From the NCBI GenBank assembly GCA_902168115.1, contig CABHPB010000063.1:62001-126000 (forward strand): 64,000 nucleotides of DNA, written 5' to 3'. Numbering within the stretch: position 1 is the stretch's first letter; every line of letters begins with the position of its first letter. A program made the translations under genes and the position numbers. Below the pieces are notes generated by a model, which was not told the DNA's origin, did no database searches, and was given only the letters and a program-made list of their open reading frames with translations. Positions 51,831-61,004 of the stretch are shown here, one piece after another. The stretch is from an uncultured Methylopila sp. GTDB lineage: Bacteria > Pseudomonadota > Alphaproteobacteria > Rhizobiales > Methylopilaceae.

Positions 51831-52777
51831 GCTCCGTGATGTTCGCCCGCGACGTGCCGTTCGACGTGCGGCCCGCCTACGAGACGCCGGCGTCGGAACG
51901 TCCGATGGCGGTGCTGCTCAGCCCCGCGCCGCGCGTTCCCGAAAGCTTCACGATCCCGCGGCTGAACGGCCGGCACGCGACGCTGTTCGTGATCGCCATG
52001 CTGCTGATCGCCACCGCCGCGATCGCCCAGGCGCCGGCGCCCGCGGGCGACCAGCCCGCGGCGGCCGCGTCCGAGGCGCTGACGACGGCCCCGGCGACGC
52101 CGCTGTCGGTCATCATCAAATGGGCGCCCTTCCTGCTGAAGGGCTTCATCTTCAACATCGTGATCTCGATCGCCTCGATGGCGCTCGGCACCTTCACCGG
52201 CCTGCTGCTCGGCCTCGGCCAGATCAGCCAGAACAAGGTGATCGCGAAGCTGTCCTGGTTCTTCACCCAGTTCTTCCGCAATTCGCCCTGGCTGGTGCTG
52301 CTGTTCTTCGCGATGTTCATGATCCCGTTCGAGCTGAACGTGTTCGGGGTCCGCATCCCCCTGCCCGACTGGCTGAAGGCGATCGTGGGCTTTGCGCTGC
52401 CGGTGATGGCGAACGTCTCGGAGCTTCTGCGCGGCGCCATCCGCTCGCTGCCGAGCGGCCAATGGGAGGCGGCGGAGTCGCTCGCCTTCACCCGCACCCA
52501 AACGATCTGGAAGATCATCCTGCCGCAGTGCGTGAAGCGCATGCTGCCGCCCTGGATGAACCTCTATTCGCTGATCACCATGGCGACGGTGCTGGCCTCG
52601 ATCGTCGGCGTCGGCGAGATGCTGACCCTGACCGCGCAGGTCCATGCCGCCGAGGGCGGACGGGCGGAACTGTTCGCGCCGCTCTACGGCTTCGCGGGCT
52701 TCTGCTTCTTCCTCTACTGCTACCCGATCTCGAAGCTCACGCAGCGCCTCGAGCGCCGCTTCAACGTCAAGACCTGA
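51827..52777 (+). CDS. Amino-acid ABC transporter permease, second subunit
   Basis: A 316-aa permease. An N-terminal extension (1-95) includes a signal-like segment (ATLFVIAMLLIATAAIAQAPAPAGDQPAAA). It is followed by the usual helices with FFRNSPWLVLLFFAMFMIPFELNVFG and the EAA loop (LLRGAIRSLPSGQWEAAESLAFTRTQTIWKIILPQCVKRMLPPWMN). The ATG at 51827 overlaps the previous stop. The long extension is unusual for the family. Confidence 0.92.
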   Translation: MSSVMFARDVPFDVRPAYETPASERPMAVLLSPAPRVPESFTIPRLNGRHATLFVIAMLLIATAAIAQAPAPAGDQPAAAASEALTTAPATPLSVIIKWAPFLLKGFIFNIVISIASMALGTFTGLLLGLGQISQNKVIAKLSWFFTQFFRNSPWLVLLFFAMFMIPFELNVFGVRIPLPDWLKAIVGFALPVMANVSELLRGAIRSLPSGQWEAAESLAFTRTQTIWKIILPQCVKRMLPPWMNLYSLITMATVLASIVGVGEMLTLTAQVHAAEGGRAELFAPLYGFAGFCFFLYCYPISKLTQRLERRFNVKT

Positions 52778-52789
52778 GGAGGCGACGTC

Positions 52790-53563
52790 ATGGCTGCCGC
52801 TCCCGCCCCCGCCGCGCCCGCCTGGACGCCGGACGAGCCGATCATCCGCGTGACCGACGTCCACAAGTCCTTCGGCTCCTTCGAGGTGCTGAAGGGCATG
52901 TCGATGGACGTGAGGAAGGGCGAGGCGATTTGCATCATCGGCCCGTCCGGCTCGGGCAAGTCGACGTTGATCCGCTGCATGAACGCGCTGGTCGACATCA
53001 CCAAGGGCTCGATCACGGTCGAGAACCAGGAAGTCAACGACCCGAACCTCGACAAGCTGAAGCTGCGCCGCAAGGTCGGCATGGTGTTTCAGCAGTACAA
53101 CCTGTTCCCGCACAAGACCGCGCTGCAGAACGTCATGATGGCGCCGATCAACGTGCTGAAGCAGGACAAGAAGGAGGTCGAGGAGCGCGCCCGCAAGCTG
53201 ATCGCCAAGGTGCGCCTGACCGGCAAGGAAAACTCCTATCCGGGCGAGCTTTCCGGCGGCCAGCAGCAGCGCGTCGCGATCGCCCGCTCGCTCGCCATGC
53301 GCCCCGACATCATGCTGTTCGACGAGGTGACCGCCGCGCTCGATCCCGAGACGGTCAAGGAGGTGCTCGTCACCATCCGCGAGCTCGCCGAGGAGGGCAT
53401 GACCTGCATCCTCGTCACCCACGAGATGAAGTTCGCCCGCGACGTCGCCGACCACATCTACTTCACCGACAAGGGCGTGATCGTCGAGCACGCGCCGCCG
53501 GAGGAGTTCTTCGACAACCCGAAGGACGAGCGGACCAAGACGTTCTTGGGGCAGATCCTCTAA
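52790..53563 (+). CDS. Amino-acid ABC transporter ATPase (GlnQ type)
   Basis: A 257-aa ATPase: Walker A IIGPSGSGKSTLIRCMNAL, Q-loop VFQQYNLFPHKTALQNVMMAP, signature LSGGQQQRVAIARSL, Walker B IMLFDEVTAALDPE and switch His LVTHEMKFARDVADH. Walker B reads DEV rather than the usual DEP, as often in the GlnQ group. Last gene of the importer operon. Confidence 0.95.
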   Translation: MAAAPAPAAPAWTPDEPIIRVTDVHKSFGSFEVLKGMSMDVRKGEAICIIGPSGSGKSTLIRCMNALVDITKGSITVENQEVNDPNLDKLKLRRKVGMVFQQYNLFPHKTALQNVMMAPINVLKQDKKEVEERARKLIAKVRLTGKENSYPGELSGGQQQRVAIARSLAMRPDIMLFDEVTAALDPETVKEVLVTIRELAEEGMTCILVTHEMKFARDVADHIYFTDKGVIVEHAPPEEFFDNPKDERTKTFLGQIL

Positions 53564-53642
53564 CCCCGACCGCATCGGCCGAACCGTCTGACGGCCGGCG
53601 CGCCGCCTTCAATTCGCCGCGCGGCGACGCAAATCCTGCGGC

Positions 53643-54152
53643 ATGACCGAAACGCTAAAACGCGTCCTCTCCCTCCCGCTCGCCGCCGTCCTGCTCGCCT
53701 ACGACGCGCTGAGCGCGCTGTTCGGGCCGCTGGTCCGGCCGGTCGTCGCGTGGCTCGGTTCGCTGGAGCCGATCGCCCGGCTCGGGCGCGCCATCGCGGC
53801 GCTGCCGCCCTATGGCGCGCTGGCGCTGCTCGCCGTTCCCTTCGCGATCATCGAGCCGGTCAAGTTCGTCGCGCTGTGGTGGCTCGCGCAGGGCCACGCG
53901 GTGACGGGACTGATCGCGCTGGCGCTCGCCCATCTCGCGAGCCTCTTGATCTGCGAGCGGATCTTCCACGCGGCCAAGCCAAAGCTCATGACGATCGGCT
54001 GGTTCGCCCGCGGCTACCGCGCGCTCACGCGCATCCGCGACCGGGCGCTGGCCTGGCTGCGCGGAACGGAGGTCTGGCGCGTCTGCGCGAAGGCCGCCGG
54101 CCGGGCAAAGGCGACAGTGAGGACCCGGCTCTTTCGTCTTCGTCCCGATTGA
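53643..54152 (+). CDS. Predicted membrane protein
   Basis: A 169-aa protein with two or three hydrophobic segments (LPLAAVLLAYDALSALFGPLVRPVVAWLG; ALLAVPFAIIEPVKFVALWWLAQGHAVTGLIALALAHLASLLICERIF) and a basic C-terminus (KLMTIGWFARGYRALTRIRDRALAWLRG). No characterised family recognised, though proteins like this occur widely in Hyphomicrobiales. It lies 80 bases after the ABC operon and is probably separate. Confidence 0.75.
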   Translation: MTETLKRVLSLPLAAVLLAYDALSALFGPLVRPVVAWLGSLEPIARLGRAIAALPPYGALALLAVPFAIIEPVKFVALWWLAQGHAVTGLIALALAHLASLLICERIFHAAKPKLMTIGWFARGYRALTRIRDRALAWLRGTEVWRVCAKAAGRAKATVRTRLFRLRPD

Positions 54153-54207
54153 CGGCGCGGCCGCGAACCGCGCCGCCGCGGGCGAGATTTGCAGCGAAGG
54201 CGTTGCT

Positions 54208-54780
54208 TCAATTCGCTCCGATGAACCGGACCATGTAATCCATCGGAAGTTCCGTCGCCCCACGATCCGGAACATTCAGGCCATTCGGTTTAAGCACCGC
54301 GGCGACCTTGATCATGAAGCTCATGCAATCCTTGTCTCCAAGCTTGTAGGCCTGGAAGATGATTGCACCATCACGTGAAAGACCTAGCGACGCCAACGGA
54401 TCCTTCGTCAAAGCGATCGCTTTATCATATTCTGATTTATTCACCTTCGCGTTCAAGCAATTCTGCTTGATCGACGTGTATAGCTCCTCCTTCAAATACC
54501 CCGTTATTGGATCGCCGAAATACGACCAGGCTGCTGAAGCGCCATCGGACGAAGAGATCGTATGACCGATGGCGAAAAAGTCGCGCTTGCCGTCAGGTTG
54601 CTTGTGGCTGAAGGAGACGAATGCGTGTCCGGGCTTTTCATGTTCAGGAGAAGGCCGCGCGCAGAAGGCGACTTCGAACTCGCCGGCAGGATCGCTCATG
54701 TTGCTTAGGTCGATCGTTTTGGCCTCGCTCGATCCAACCGCGAGAAAACCTGCCAACGTCAGAGAAATCAGTCGTTTCAC
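54208..54780 (-). CDS. Exported hypothetical protein with lower GC content
   Basis: About 190 aa from a GTG start at 54780 (GGGAGAG upstream), with a signal peptide (VKRLISLTLAGFLAVGSSEA). The mature part includes HAFVSFSHKQPDGKRDFFAIGHTISS and a C-terminal QAYKLGDKDCMSFMIKVAAVLKPNGLNVPDRGATELPMDYMVRFIG. Cys and His in GHAF...DKDC recall NlpC/P60-like or DUF4105-like proteins, but this is not certain. Base composition is clearly lower in GC than the neighbours, suggesting recent acquisition. Confidence 0.7.
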   Translation of the reverse strand: MKRLISLTLAGFLAVGSSEAKTIDLSNMSDPAGEFEVAFCARPSPEHEKPGHAFVSFSHKQPDGKRDFFAIGHTISSSDGASAAWSYFGDPITGYLKEELYTSIKQNCLNAKVNKSEYDKAIALTKDPLASLGLSRDGAIIFQAYKLGDKDCMSFMIKVAAVLKPNGLNVPDRGATELPMDYMVRFIGAN

Positions 54781-54883
54781 CTTGCTCTCCCGGCTCCCCA
54801 CAACCCAAGGGAGTTGAGCTTACAGAACACTCCCATTGCAAGCATTTTAGAGACCGATCGGAAGTGATCTCGCCGACAGCTCG

Positions 54884-57800
54884 TCAAATTGGCTGCGGTT
54901 CGATCTCGATGACGTCCGCGGCGTCGCCGAGCGTGCGGCGCGCCGTCTCGACCACCGCGCGGTGGTGGGTGAACAGGATCGGCTGCACGCTGCCGCCGAC
55001 CTCCGCCAGCGCCTTAAGTCCGTGCGCGGTGCGGGCGTCGTCGAAGCTCGCGAACAGGTCGTCGCCGATGAAGGGCGCGGGCTCGGCGCGGGACGCGTAG
55101 TCCTCGAGCGCGGCGAGGCGCAGCGCCAGATAGAACTGGTCGCGCGTGCCCTCGCTCATGCCCCGCACCGGCACGGTCTCGCCCGAGGCGCGGCGGCCGA
55201 ACAGCACCAGCGTGTCCTCCTCGTAGTCCTCCGCAAAGCCGTCGAAGCCGCCGCCGGTCAGCGTCGCGAACAGCCGGCCCGCCCGCTCCAGCGTCGGGCT
55301 CCTGTCCTGCGCCCGCGCGCGGTCGATCGCGGCGCCGAGCAGCAGGCTCGCGAGCTTCATGACCGACCATTCGCGCGCCATCTCGTAGAGCGCGGCGCCT
55401 GCGGCGCGGCCCTGCGCGGCGGCCTGTTCGGCCCCTGCCCCGCCCAGCGCCTCGCGCGCGGCGCGGGCGGCGTGAAGCTCCGCCCAGGCCTGCTGCGCCT
55501 CACGGTCGGCGCGCTCCTCGTCCTGCCTCAGCCGCTCGATCGCCGCGGTCGCGGCGTCCGGGTCGAAACCATCGAGTTCGGCGATCAGCGTCGCCTCGTC
55601 GGACGATCCGCCCAGCGTGAGAAGCTGCTCGCGCCGGTCGGCCACGGCGCGCGCGAGCCGCGCGCGCTCCTCGATGCGCGGCAGCAGCGCGCGCAGACCC
55701 TCGGCGGCGCCGAGGCCAGACGCCGCGCCCTCGAGCGCCCTGCCCGCCTCCGCCGCCATGCGCTCCGCGCGTTCGAGCGCGACCGCCGCCACGTCGCGTC
55801 GCTCCAGCGCGTCGTCACGACGCGTCTTCGAGGCGCTTGCGACCGCGAGGCGCTTGCCAAGCCTTTCCGCCGCCGCCTGCGGCGGCAGGTCGGCGAGCTC
55901 CGGCGCGAAACCGCCGACAAGCGTCGAGACCTCGCCGAGGAACGCGCTCTCGTCGCGCTCCATGCCCTTCACGCGTCGCACCAGGCCGTCGCGCTGGCCG
56001 ACCAGGCCGGGCGCCTCGCGCCATGCGGCGAGCGCGGCCTCGACCGCGTCGAAGGACGCGTCCGGCCCGAGACCGAGCGGCGGAAGCGCGGCGGCCCAGC
56101 GCGCCCGCCATCCTGCTTCGCGCGTCGCGAGGTTCTGCGCCTCGCGCTCGGCCTCGCTGCGCCTCCGGGTCGCCTCCGCGATCTGGGTCGCGAGCGCGCT
56201 TTCGGCGCCGAAGCGGTCGGAGAGCGCCGACAGCCGCGCGTCGATGCGGCCGCCGAGCGCGAGCGCGTCGAGCCGGTCGACGTCGGCAAGGCCGGCCGAG
56301 GCGGCCAGCGCCAGAAGCTCAGGGCGAAGCGCGGCGTCGACCGCGTCGAGCGCGGCGACCTGCGCGGCGCGGCGGCCGAGCGCCTCGCGGCGCTCGATCA
56401 GGGCCGAAAAGGCCTTGCGCCAGCTCTCCATCTCCTCCGGCCGGCCGGGATCGACGCCGAAATCGCGCCACGGCCCGCGCCATGCCTCCTCGAGCTCGAG
56501 CGTCCTGGCGTGGAGCGTGGCCCGCGCCTCATCAGCCCGTCGGCGTTCCTCGCCGAGTTCGAGCCGCCGACGTTCCAGCCCTGCCTTCTGCGCCGCCCGA
56601 CGGGCGTCGTCGGCGAGACGGTCGGCCAGCCGATCGGCTTCCGCCACGGCGCGCTCGTAAGCCTGGACGTCGCCCGCCGGCGGCCCGCCCGCCAGCGCGG
56701 CGCGGATCGGCCGCCATTCGGCCTCGCGCGCCTCCCGGGCGGCCCGGATCGTCCCGGGCGACGCGATCGGCCCGTCCGACGCCAGCGCGCCGAGCTCGGC
56801 CTCGACCTTGCGCGCCTCGTCCTCGCGCGCCCGGCCGAGATCGTCCGCGAGGGCGCGCTCGGCGCCCAAGCGCTCGAGGTCGCGCCGCATGCGCGCGATC
56901 CACTCGACCGCCGGCAGCGGCCGCGACGCCAGCCGGTCGAGGTCGGGCACGGGCGGCGAAAGCCTGCCGGCGGCCTCGGCGAGCGCGTCGGCCTCGCGCG
57001 CATGCTCCCGGGCGAGCTCCTCGCGCCGGTCGAGCGACCTGAGGCGCGCGCCGAGCGCTGAGAACGCCTCGCGCAGCGGCCGCGGATCGATCGCCGCCTC
57101 CCCGCCCCTGCGCGCGTCCAGCCGATCGAGCTCGACGCGCTCCTTCTCGGCCGCAGCTTCCGCCGCCCGGCGCTCGCGCGCGATCTCCCGCCCTTCCCGG
57201 ACAAGTCCCGCGAGATGGTCGCGCGCCGCGTCGCTCGGCATCGCGGTCTCGACCGACACGCCGGGCGAAAGGCCGAGCCGGCGGGCGAGCCGCGCGAGCG
57301 CCTCGTCGATCTCCTCGGCCTCCCGGCGTACGCGCGGCAGGTCTTCGAGCGTCTTGGCGAAGGCGCCGGACGCCTTGACCAGCGCCTCGATCTCGCGGGC
57401 GGCGTCCAGAGCCGGCGCGTCGATCTCGGCCGCCGCAAGCCCTTCTTCGCCCGCCTTCAGCGCCTCCATGGCGCGAGCGAGCGCCTTGTCCGCCTCCTCC
57501 GCCTCGGACAGCCGGTCGACGATGGCCCGCAGGGCGTCCGGAGCGACGTCCGGCGCCTCGCCGAACTCCTCGAGCGCGCGCCGCGCGGCGCCGAGCGCGA
57601 CGGCAGCCCTGTGCGCCGGAAGCAGCCGGTCAAGCCGCGCGCGGTCGGTCCGCACCCGGTCGCGTTCCTCCTGCAGGCCCTGGTGGCGCCGTTCGAGATC
57701 GGCGATCTCGTCGTTGGCGCGCTTCCACTGCGTCGCGCCGAGCGCGCTGTCCCGCTGGGCCGCCTGCGCCACGTCGTAGCGTTTCGACAGATCGTTGAAC

Positions 57801-58339
57801 GGCTTGGTCCGCGCCTGCGGCGTGAACAGGGCGTCCGCCTGATCGTCGAGCGCGCGGCGCAGCGTCTCGACCCCGCGCAGGCCCGAGGCCGCGGCGAACA
57901 GGCTGGCGGCGCCGTCGCCGTCCGCGGCCAGAAGATCGTCCGCGCCCTTGCGCAGGCTGTCCGAGGCGAGGCCGAAGGCGCGCTCAAAGGTCTCCCGGTT
58001 GAGCTGGCCGAGGAACGGCGTCAGCAGGTCGTCGCGCAGCGGCTGGTCGTTGGCGTCGATCAGCGTCGCCTTGTTGCCCTTGCGGCGACGGAAGGCGAGC
58101 GTCTGGCCGTCCGAAGCCGAGACCGTCGCGCCGAGCCGGAGGTCGCCGGTCGCGTGGCGGAAGGCGAAGTCGGTGCGCGCGCCGAATCCGAACAGCAGGT
58201 CGCCGACGGCCGACAGCGCCGAGCTCTTGCCCGCCTCGTTCGGCCCGTAGACGAGATGGAGCCGGGCGTCCGGACGGAACGCGAGCGAGCGGCCCTCAAA
58301 GGCGCCGTATTTCTCCAGATCGAGCGACAGCAGCCGCAT
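54884..58339 (-). CDS. YhaN-like (SbcC/Rad50-type) AAA ATPase
   Basis: About 1151 aa. N-terminal ATP-binding half: MRLLSLDLEKYGAFEGRSLAFRPDARLHLVYGPNEAGKSSALSAVGDLLFGFG (Walker A GPNEAGKS). A long Ala/Arg/Glu-rich coiled-coil region (about 180-970) follows, then the C-terminal half with MSEGTRDQFYLALRLAALEDY (signature) and APFIGDDLFASFDDART (Walker B) and the ILFTHHRAVV switch. The start at 58339 overlaps the partner nuclease stop by one base. It probably forms a DNA-end processing complex with the phosphoesterase. The open frame continues to 58954 only inside the nuclease gene. Confidence 0.9.
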   Translation of the reverse strand: MRLLSLDLEKYGAFEGRSLAFRPDARLHLVYGPNEAGKSSALSAVGDLLFGFGARTDFAFRHATGDLRLGATVSASDGQTLAFRRRKGNKATLIDANDQPLRDDLLTPFLGQLNRETFERAFGLASDSLRKGADDLLAADGDGAASLFAAASGLRGVETLRRALDDQADALFTPQARTKPFNDLSKRYDVAQAAQRDSALGATQWKRANDEIADLERRHQGLQEERDRVRTDRARLDRLLPAHRAAVALGAARRALEEFGEAPDVAPDALRAIVDRLSEAEEADKALARAMEALKAGEEGLAAAEIDAPALDAAREIEALVKASGAFAKTLEDLPRVRREAEEIDEALARLARRLGLSPGVSVETAMPSDAARDHLAGLVREGREIARERRAAEAAAEKERVELDRLDARRGGEAAIDPRPLREAFSALGARLRSLDRREELAREHAREADALAEAAGRLSPPVPDLDRLASRPLPAVEWIARMRRDLERLGAERALADDLGRAREDEARKVEAELGALASDGPIASPGTIRAAREAREAEWRPIRAALAGGPPAGDVQAYERAVAEADRLADRLADDARRAAQKAGLERRRLELGEERRRADEARATLHARTLELEEAWRGPWRDFGVDPGRPEEMESWRKAFSALIERREALGRRAAQVAALDAVDAALRPELLALAASAGLADVDRLDALALGGRIDARLSALSDRFGAESALATQIAEATRRRSEAEREAQNLATREAGWRARWAAALPPLGLGPDASFDAVEAALAAWREAPGLVGQRDGLVRRVKGMERDESAFLGEVSTLVGGFAPELADLPPQAAAERLGKRLAVASASKTRRDDALERRDVAAVALERAERMAAEAGRALEGAASGLGAAEGLRALLPRIEERARLARAVADRREQLLTLGGSSDEATLIAELDGFDPDAATAAIERLRQDEERADREAQQAWAELHAARAAREALGGAGAEQAAAQGRAAGAALYEMAREWSVMKLASLLLGAAIDRARAQDRSPTLERAGRLFATLTGGGFDGFAEDYEEDTLVLFGRRASGETVPVRGMSEGTRDQFYLALRLAALEDYASRAEPAPFIGDDLFASFDDARTAHGLKALAEVGGSVQPILFTHHRAVVETARRTLGDAADVIEIEPQPI

Positions 58340-59574
58340 CAGACGGCCCGACCGAGCGCCAGCGCGCGCGCCTCCGCCAGCAGCGCCGCGACGTCGTCGC
58401 CGAGCGCCGGCTCGTCGCCGGACGCCTGCGCGGGCAGCTTCGCGGCGACCGTCGCGACCAGTTCGCGCGCGGCGGCGAGCACCTCGGGATCGTCGTCCAG
58501 CCCGTCGATCAGCGCGGCGAGATCGAGCGACTTCAGCTCCGGCGCGACGCCGTCCTGCGACGCCGGCGCACTGGTGCGGAGCTTGAGCTTTTCGAGCCAA
58601 AGCTCGGCGTCGACGCGCTGAACGGCGGCCTGCGCCTCGTCGGCGAGACGGCGCGGATCGGCGGCGAAGCCGCGCGCCAGCCGGGTCGGGCCGGTAAGGG
58701 TCAGCCGCAGCGCGGTCATGCGGCCGTCGGCCTCGCCGGCGACCGGCGCGACGGCGCGCTCGATCGCGAGCAGCGCGGCGCTCTCCTCCTCGACGCCCGA
58801 AAGATCGACGGCGACATGCGCCCAGCGCGCGCGGTCGACGATCAGGCGCTCGGCCGAGAGCACGCGGCCGTCCTCGACCTCCACCAGCACGGCGCCGCGC
58901 GGCCCGCATTCGCGCACGCTGCGGCCCTGCAGGTTGCCCGGGAACACGATCCAAGGGTCGCGCGCGAGAATCTCGTGCTCATGGACATGGCCAAGCGCCC
59001 AGTAGTCGTAGCCTTTGAGGCGCAGCTCCTCCAACGAGCACGGCGCGTAGCGCTCATGCGCGGCGTAGCCGCCGCAGGAGGTGTGCAGCGCGCCGATGTT
59101 GAACCAGCCGGAAAGCGGCGGCGGATAGGCGGCCGCCAGATTGTCGGGCGCGGCGCGCTCGGCGAAGCTCTGGCCGTGCAGGGCCACACTGAGCGCGTCG
59201 AGCTTCAGCGTGCCCGGCTTCTTCGACGGGAACTCCAGCACGTTCGCAGGGAGGCCAATCGACTTCGTCACGACGCTAACGGCGTCGTGGTTGCCCTTCA
59301 ACAGAACGACCGAAATCCCCGCCCGCTCCAGCCGCGCGACTTCGCGCGCGAAGAACAGGCCGATCGAGGCGTCGCGCCATTCGCCGTCATAGACGTCGCC
59401 GGCGATCACCATGAAGGCGGCGTCGAGCTCGATGGTCCGCCGCACGAGCTCGGAGAACGCCTCGCGGCTCGCGGTCGCGAAACGCTCCGCCACCGCGGCG
59501 TCGGCGCGCGCGAGGCCCGCGAAGGGGCTGCCGAGATGAAGGTCCGCCGCATGGACGAAACGGAAGGCGGTCAC
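58339..59574 (-). CDS. YhaO-like DNA repair metallophosphoesterase
   Basis: A 411-aa calcineurin-like nuclease with the Mre11/SbcD metal motifs: FVHAADLHLGSPF, VIAGDVYDGEW, LLKGNHDAVS and GALHTSCGG, with YWALGHVHEHEILARDPWIVFPGNLQGRSVRECGPRGAVLVEV. The GTG at 59574 gives the typical VTAFRFVHAADLHLG start; the upstream frame to 59715 is intergenic. Partner of the YhaN-like ATPase encoded immediately downstream. Confidence 0.9.
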   Translation of the reverse strand: MTAFRFVHAADLHLGSPFAGLARADAAVAERFATASREAFSELVRRTIELDAAFMVIAGDVYDGEWRDASIGLFFAREVARLERAGISVVLLKGNHDAVSVVTKSIGLPANVLEFPSKKPGTLKLDALSVALHGQSFAERAAPDNLAAAYPPPLSGWFNIGALHTSCGGYAAHERYAPCSLEELRLKGYDYWALGHVHEHEILARDPWIVFPGNLQGRSVRECGPRGAVLVEVEDGRVLSAERLIVDRARWAHVAVDLSGVEEESAALLAIERAVAPVAGEADGRMTALRLTLTGPTRLARGFAADPRRLADEAQAAVQRVDAELWLEKLKLRTSAPASQDGVAPELKSLDLAALIDGLDDDPEVLAAARELVATVAAKLPAQASGDEPALGDDVAALLAEARALALGRAV

Positions 59575-59659
59575 TGGCCCTCTCCAAAGACGGCCGCGAC
59601 AATCGCAAGCCGGCCCGCGATTCGCGAATCCCGGGCCGCCCACCGATCGAGGAGCGCCG

Positions 59660-60076
59660 ATGACCGACCTGCCGACAGACGCGCCGCCCGAGGGCTGGGA
59701 AAGGTTCGACGGCAAGGGCTTCGTCGACCTCGTCGGCCCGCTCTACTGCCGGCGCGGGGCGGACGGGCTGCGGGCCTTCGGGTTCGTCGCGACCGAGAAG
59801 CACGCCAACCTGATCGGCCTCGTGCATGGCGGGATGCTGATGACGCTCGCCGACCGCGCGCTCGGCGTCGGGGCCTGGGATTCGGCCGGCAGCCCATGCG
59901 TGACCATCCAGATGGACATGCAGTTCCTGTCGGCCGTGAAGATGGGCGAGTTCGCCGAGATCGCTCCCGAACTCGTCAGGCGCACCCGCTCGCTCGTCTT
60001 CCTGCGCGGCACGCTGAAAGTGGGCGATCGCGCGACCGCGATGGCGAGCGGGGTGTGGAAGATACTCGACGATTAA
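59660..60076 (+). CDS. PaaI-family hotdog thioesterase
   Basis: A 138-aa hotdog-fold protein: ATEKHANLIGLVHGGMLMTLADRALGVGAWD contains the HGG and catalytic Asp of the PaaI type, then VTIQMDMQFLSAVKMGEFAEIAPELVRRTRSLVFLRGTLKVGDRATAMASGVWKIL. It hydrolyses an acyl-CoA, probably aromatic or medium chain. GGAGCGCCG precedes the ATG. It is divergent from the nuclease gene. Confidence 0.88.
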   Translation: MTDLPTDAPPEGWERFDGKGFVDLVGPLYCRRGADGLRAFGFVATEKHANLIGLVHGGMLMTLADRALGVGAWDSAGSPCVTIQMDMQFLSAVKMGEFAEIAPELVRRTRSLVFLRGTLKVGDRATAMASGVWKILDD

Positions 60077-60172
60077 GCTGGCTGTGACTATCTCGATGGC
60101 AAGAGTAAGGTTCTATTGTCCGGCGGTCGCCTCTCGCGTAACGCTCGGTATTCAGGCGCATGCGTTGAAGAG

Positions 60173-60625
60173 ATGCTGACCAAGAAAGCCAAATACGGCC
60201 TCAAGGCCATGGTCGACCTCGCCGGGCTCGACGCCGGCAGGTCCGCCTTTGTGGCCGACGTCGCCGAACGCAACGCGATTCCGAAGAAGTTCCTCGACGC
60301 CATTCTCGGAGAACTGCGCAACGCCGGCCTGCTGTCGAGCAAGAAGGGCAAGGCCGGCGGCTACATGCTCGCGCGGCCGGCCGAGCAGATCACCATTGGC
60401 ATGATCGTGCGCACGCTCGACGGCCCGCTCGCTCCGATCGCCTGCGCCAGCCGCTCGGCCTATGTGCCGTGCGACGACTGCCGGGACGTCAAGGCCTGCC
60501 AGATCCGCCTGATGATGACCGACGTGCGCGACGCGATCTCGAAGATCCTCGACCAGCAGAGCCTCGCGGAGCTGCGGGACATCGGCGAGCACGACGCCAT
60601 GGGCGCCTTCGTCTACCAGATCTGA
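60173..60625 (+). CDS. Rrf2-family transcriptional regulator
   Basis: A 150-aa regulator: winged helix MLTKKAKYGLKAMVDLAGLDAGRSAFVADVAERNAIPKKFLDAILGELRNAGLLSSKKGKAGGYMLARPAEQITIGMIVRTLDGPLAPI, followed by a cysteine set (IACASRSAYVPCDDCRDVKACQIR) that could hold an iron-sulfur cluster. The ATG at 60173 is preferred; the frame opens further upstream at 60116. Likely a redox or iron-sulfur sensing repressor. Confidence 0.9.
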   Translation: MLTKKAKYGLKAMVDLAGLDAGRSAFVADVAERNAIPKKFLDAILGELRNAGLLSSKKGKAGGYMLARPAEQITIGMIVRTLDGPLAPIACASRSAYVPCDDCRDVKACQIRLMMTDVRDAISKILDQQSLAELRDIGEHDAMGAFVYQI

Positions 60626-60749
60626 CTGCAGCGCCCGCCGCGTGCGCCGGAAACCACGCCGGCGCAATGTATGCCGCAGTGCAGCAAAAAATAGCGCGCA
60701 ATCCTCCTTCCGGGTCTATGGTGGTCTCCGCGCATAAAGGAGACCGCCT

Positions 60750-60995
60750 GTGTTCGGAACCTGGACGAACCTCGTGATGCTCGGAATCGAAGCGCAGCAG
60801 GTGATCTGGCTGCGCATGATGAAACTTGCCGGGGGTGGGCCGACGGCCGGTTTCGAGGCGCACAGGATGGTGACGGAGAAGGTGGTCGCCGCGGCGGTCG
60901 CCAGCGGCCAGATCATGACCGGCGCGTCGGCCGACGTCGTTCTGCGGGGCTACAGGCGCAAGGTCCGCTCGAACGCCCGTCGCCTCACCCGCTGA
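60750..60995 (+). CDS. Small hypothetical protein, phasin-like
   Basis: An 81-aa basic helical protein (MFGTWTNLVMLGIEAQQVIWLRMMKLAGGGPTAGFEAHRMVTEKVVAAAVASGQIMTGASADVVLRGYRRKVRSN). The E-A-x-RMVTEKV...A pattern is reminiscent of phasin-related small proteins of Alphaproteobacteria. A CCGC-N3-GCAG element (60674-60684) upstream, one base off the CTGC-N3-GCAG site of the PHB regulator PhaR, agrees weakly. No firm family assignment. Confidence 0.55.
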   Translation: MFGTWTNLVMLGIEAQQVIWLRMMKLAGGGPTAGFEAHRMVTEKVVAAAVASGQIMTGASADVVLRGYRRKVRSNARRLTR

Positions 60996-61004
60996 GTTTC
61001 GCAG

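Noticed and set aside
58340-58954. N-terminal extension of the YhaN-like ATPase
   Set aside because: It overlaps the nuclease gene in another frame and is Arg-rich; the P-loop N-terminus MRLLSLDLEKYGAFEG begins at 58339.
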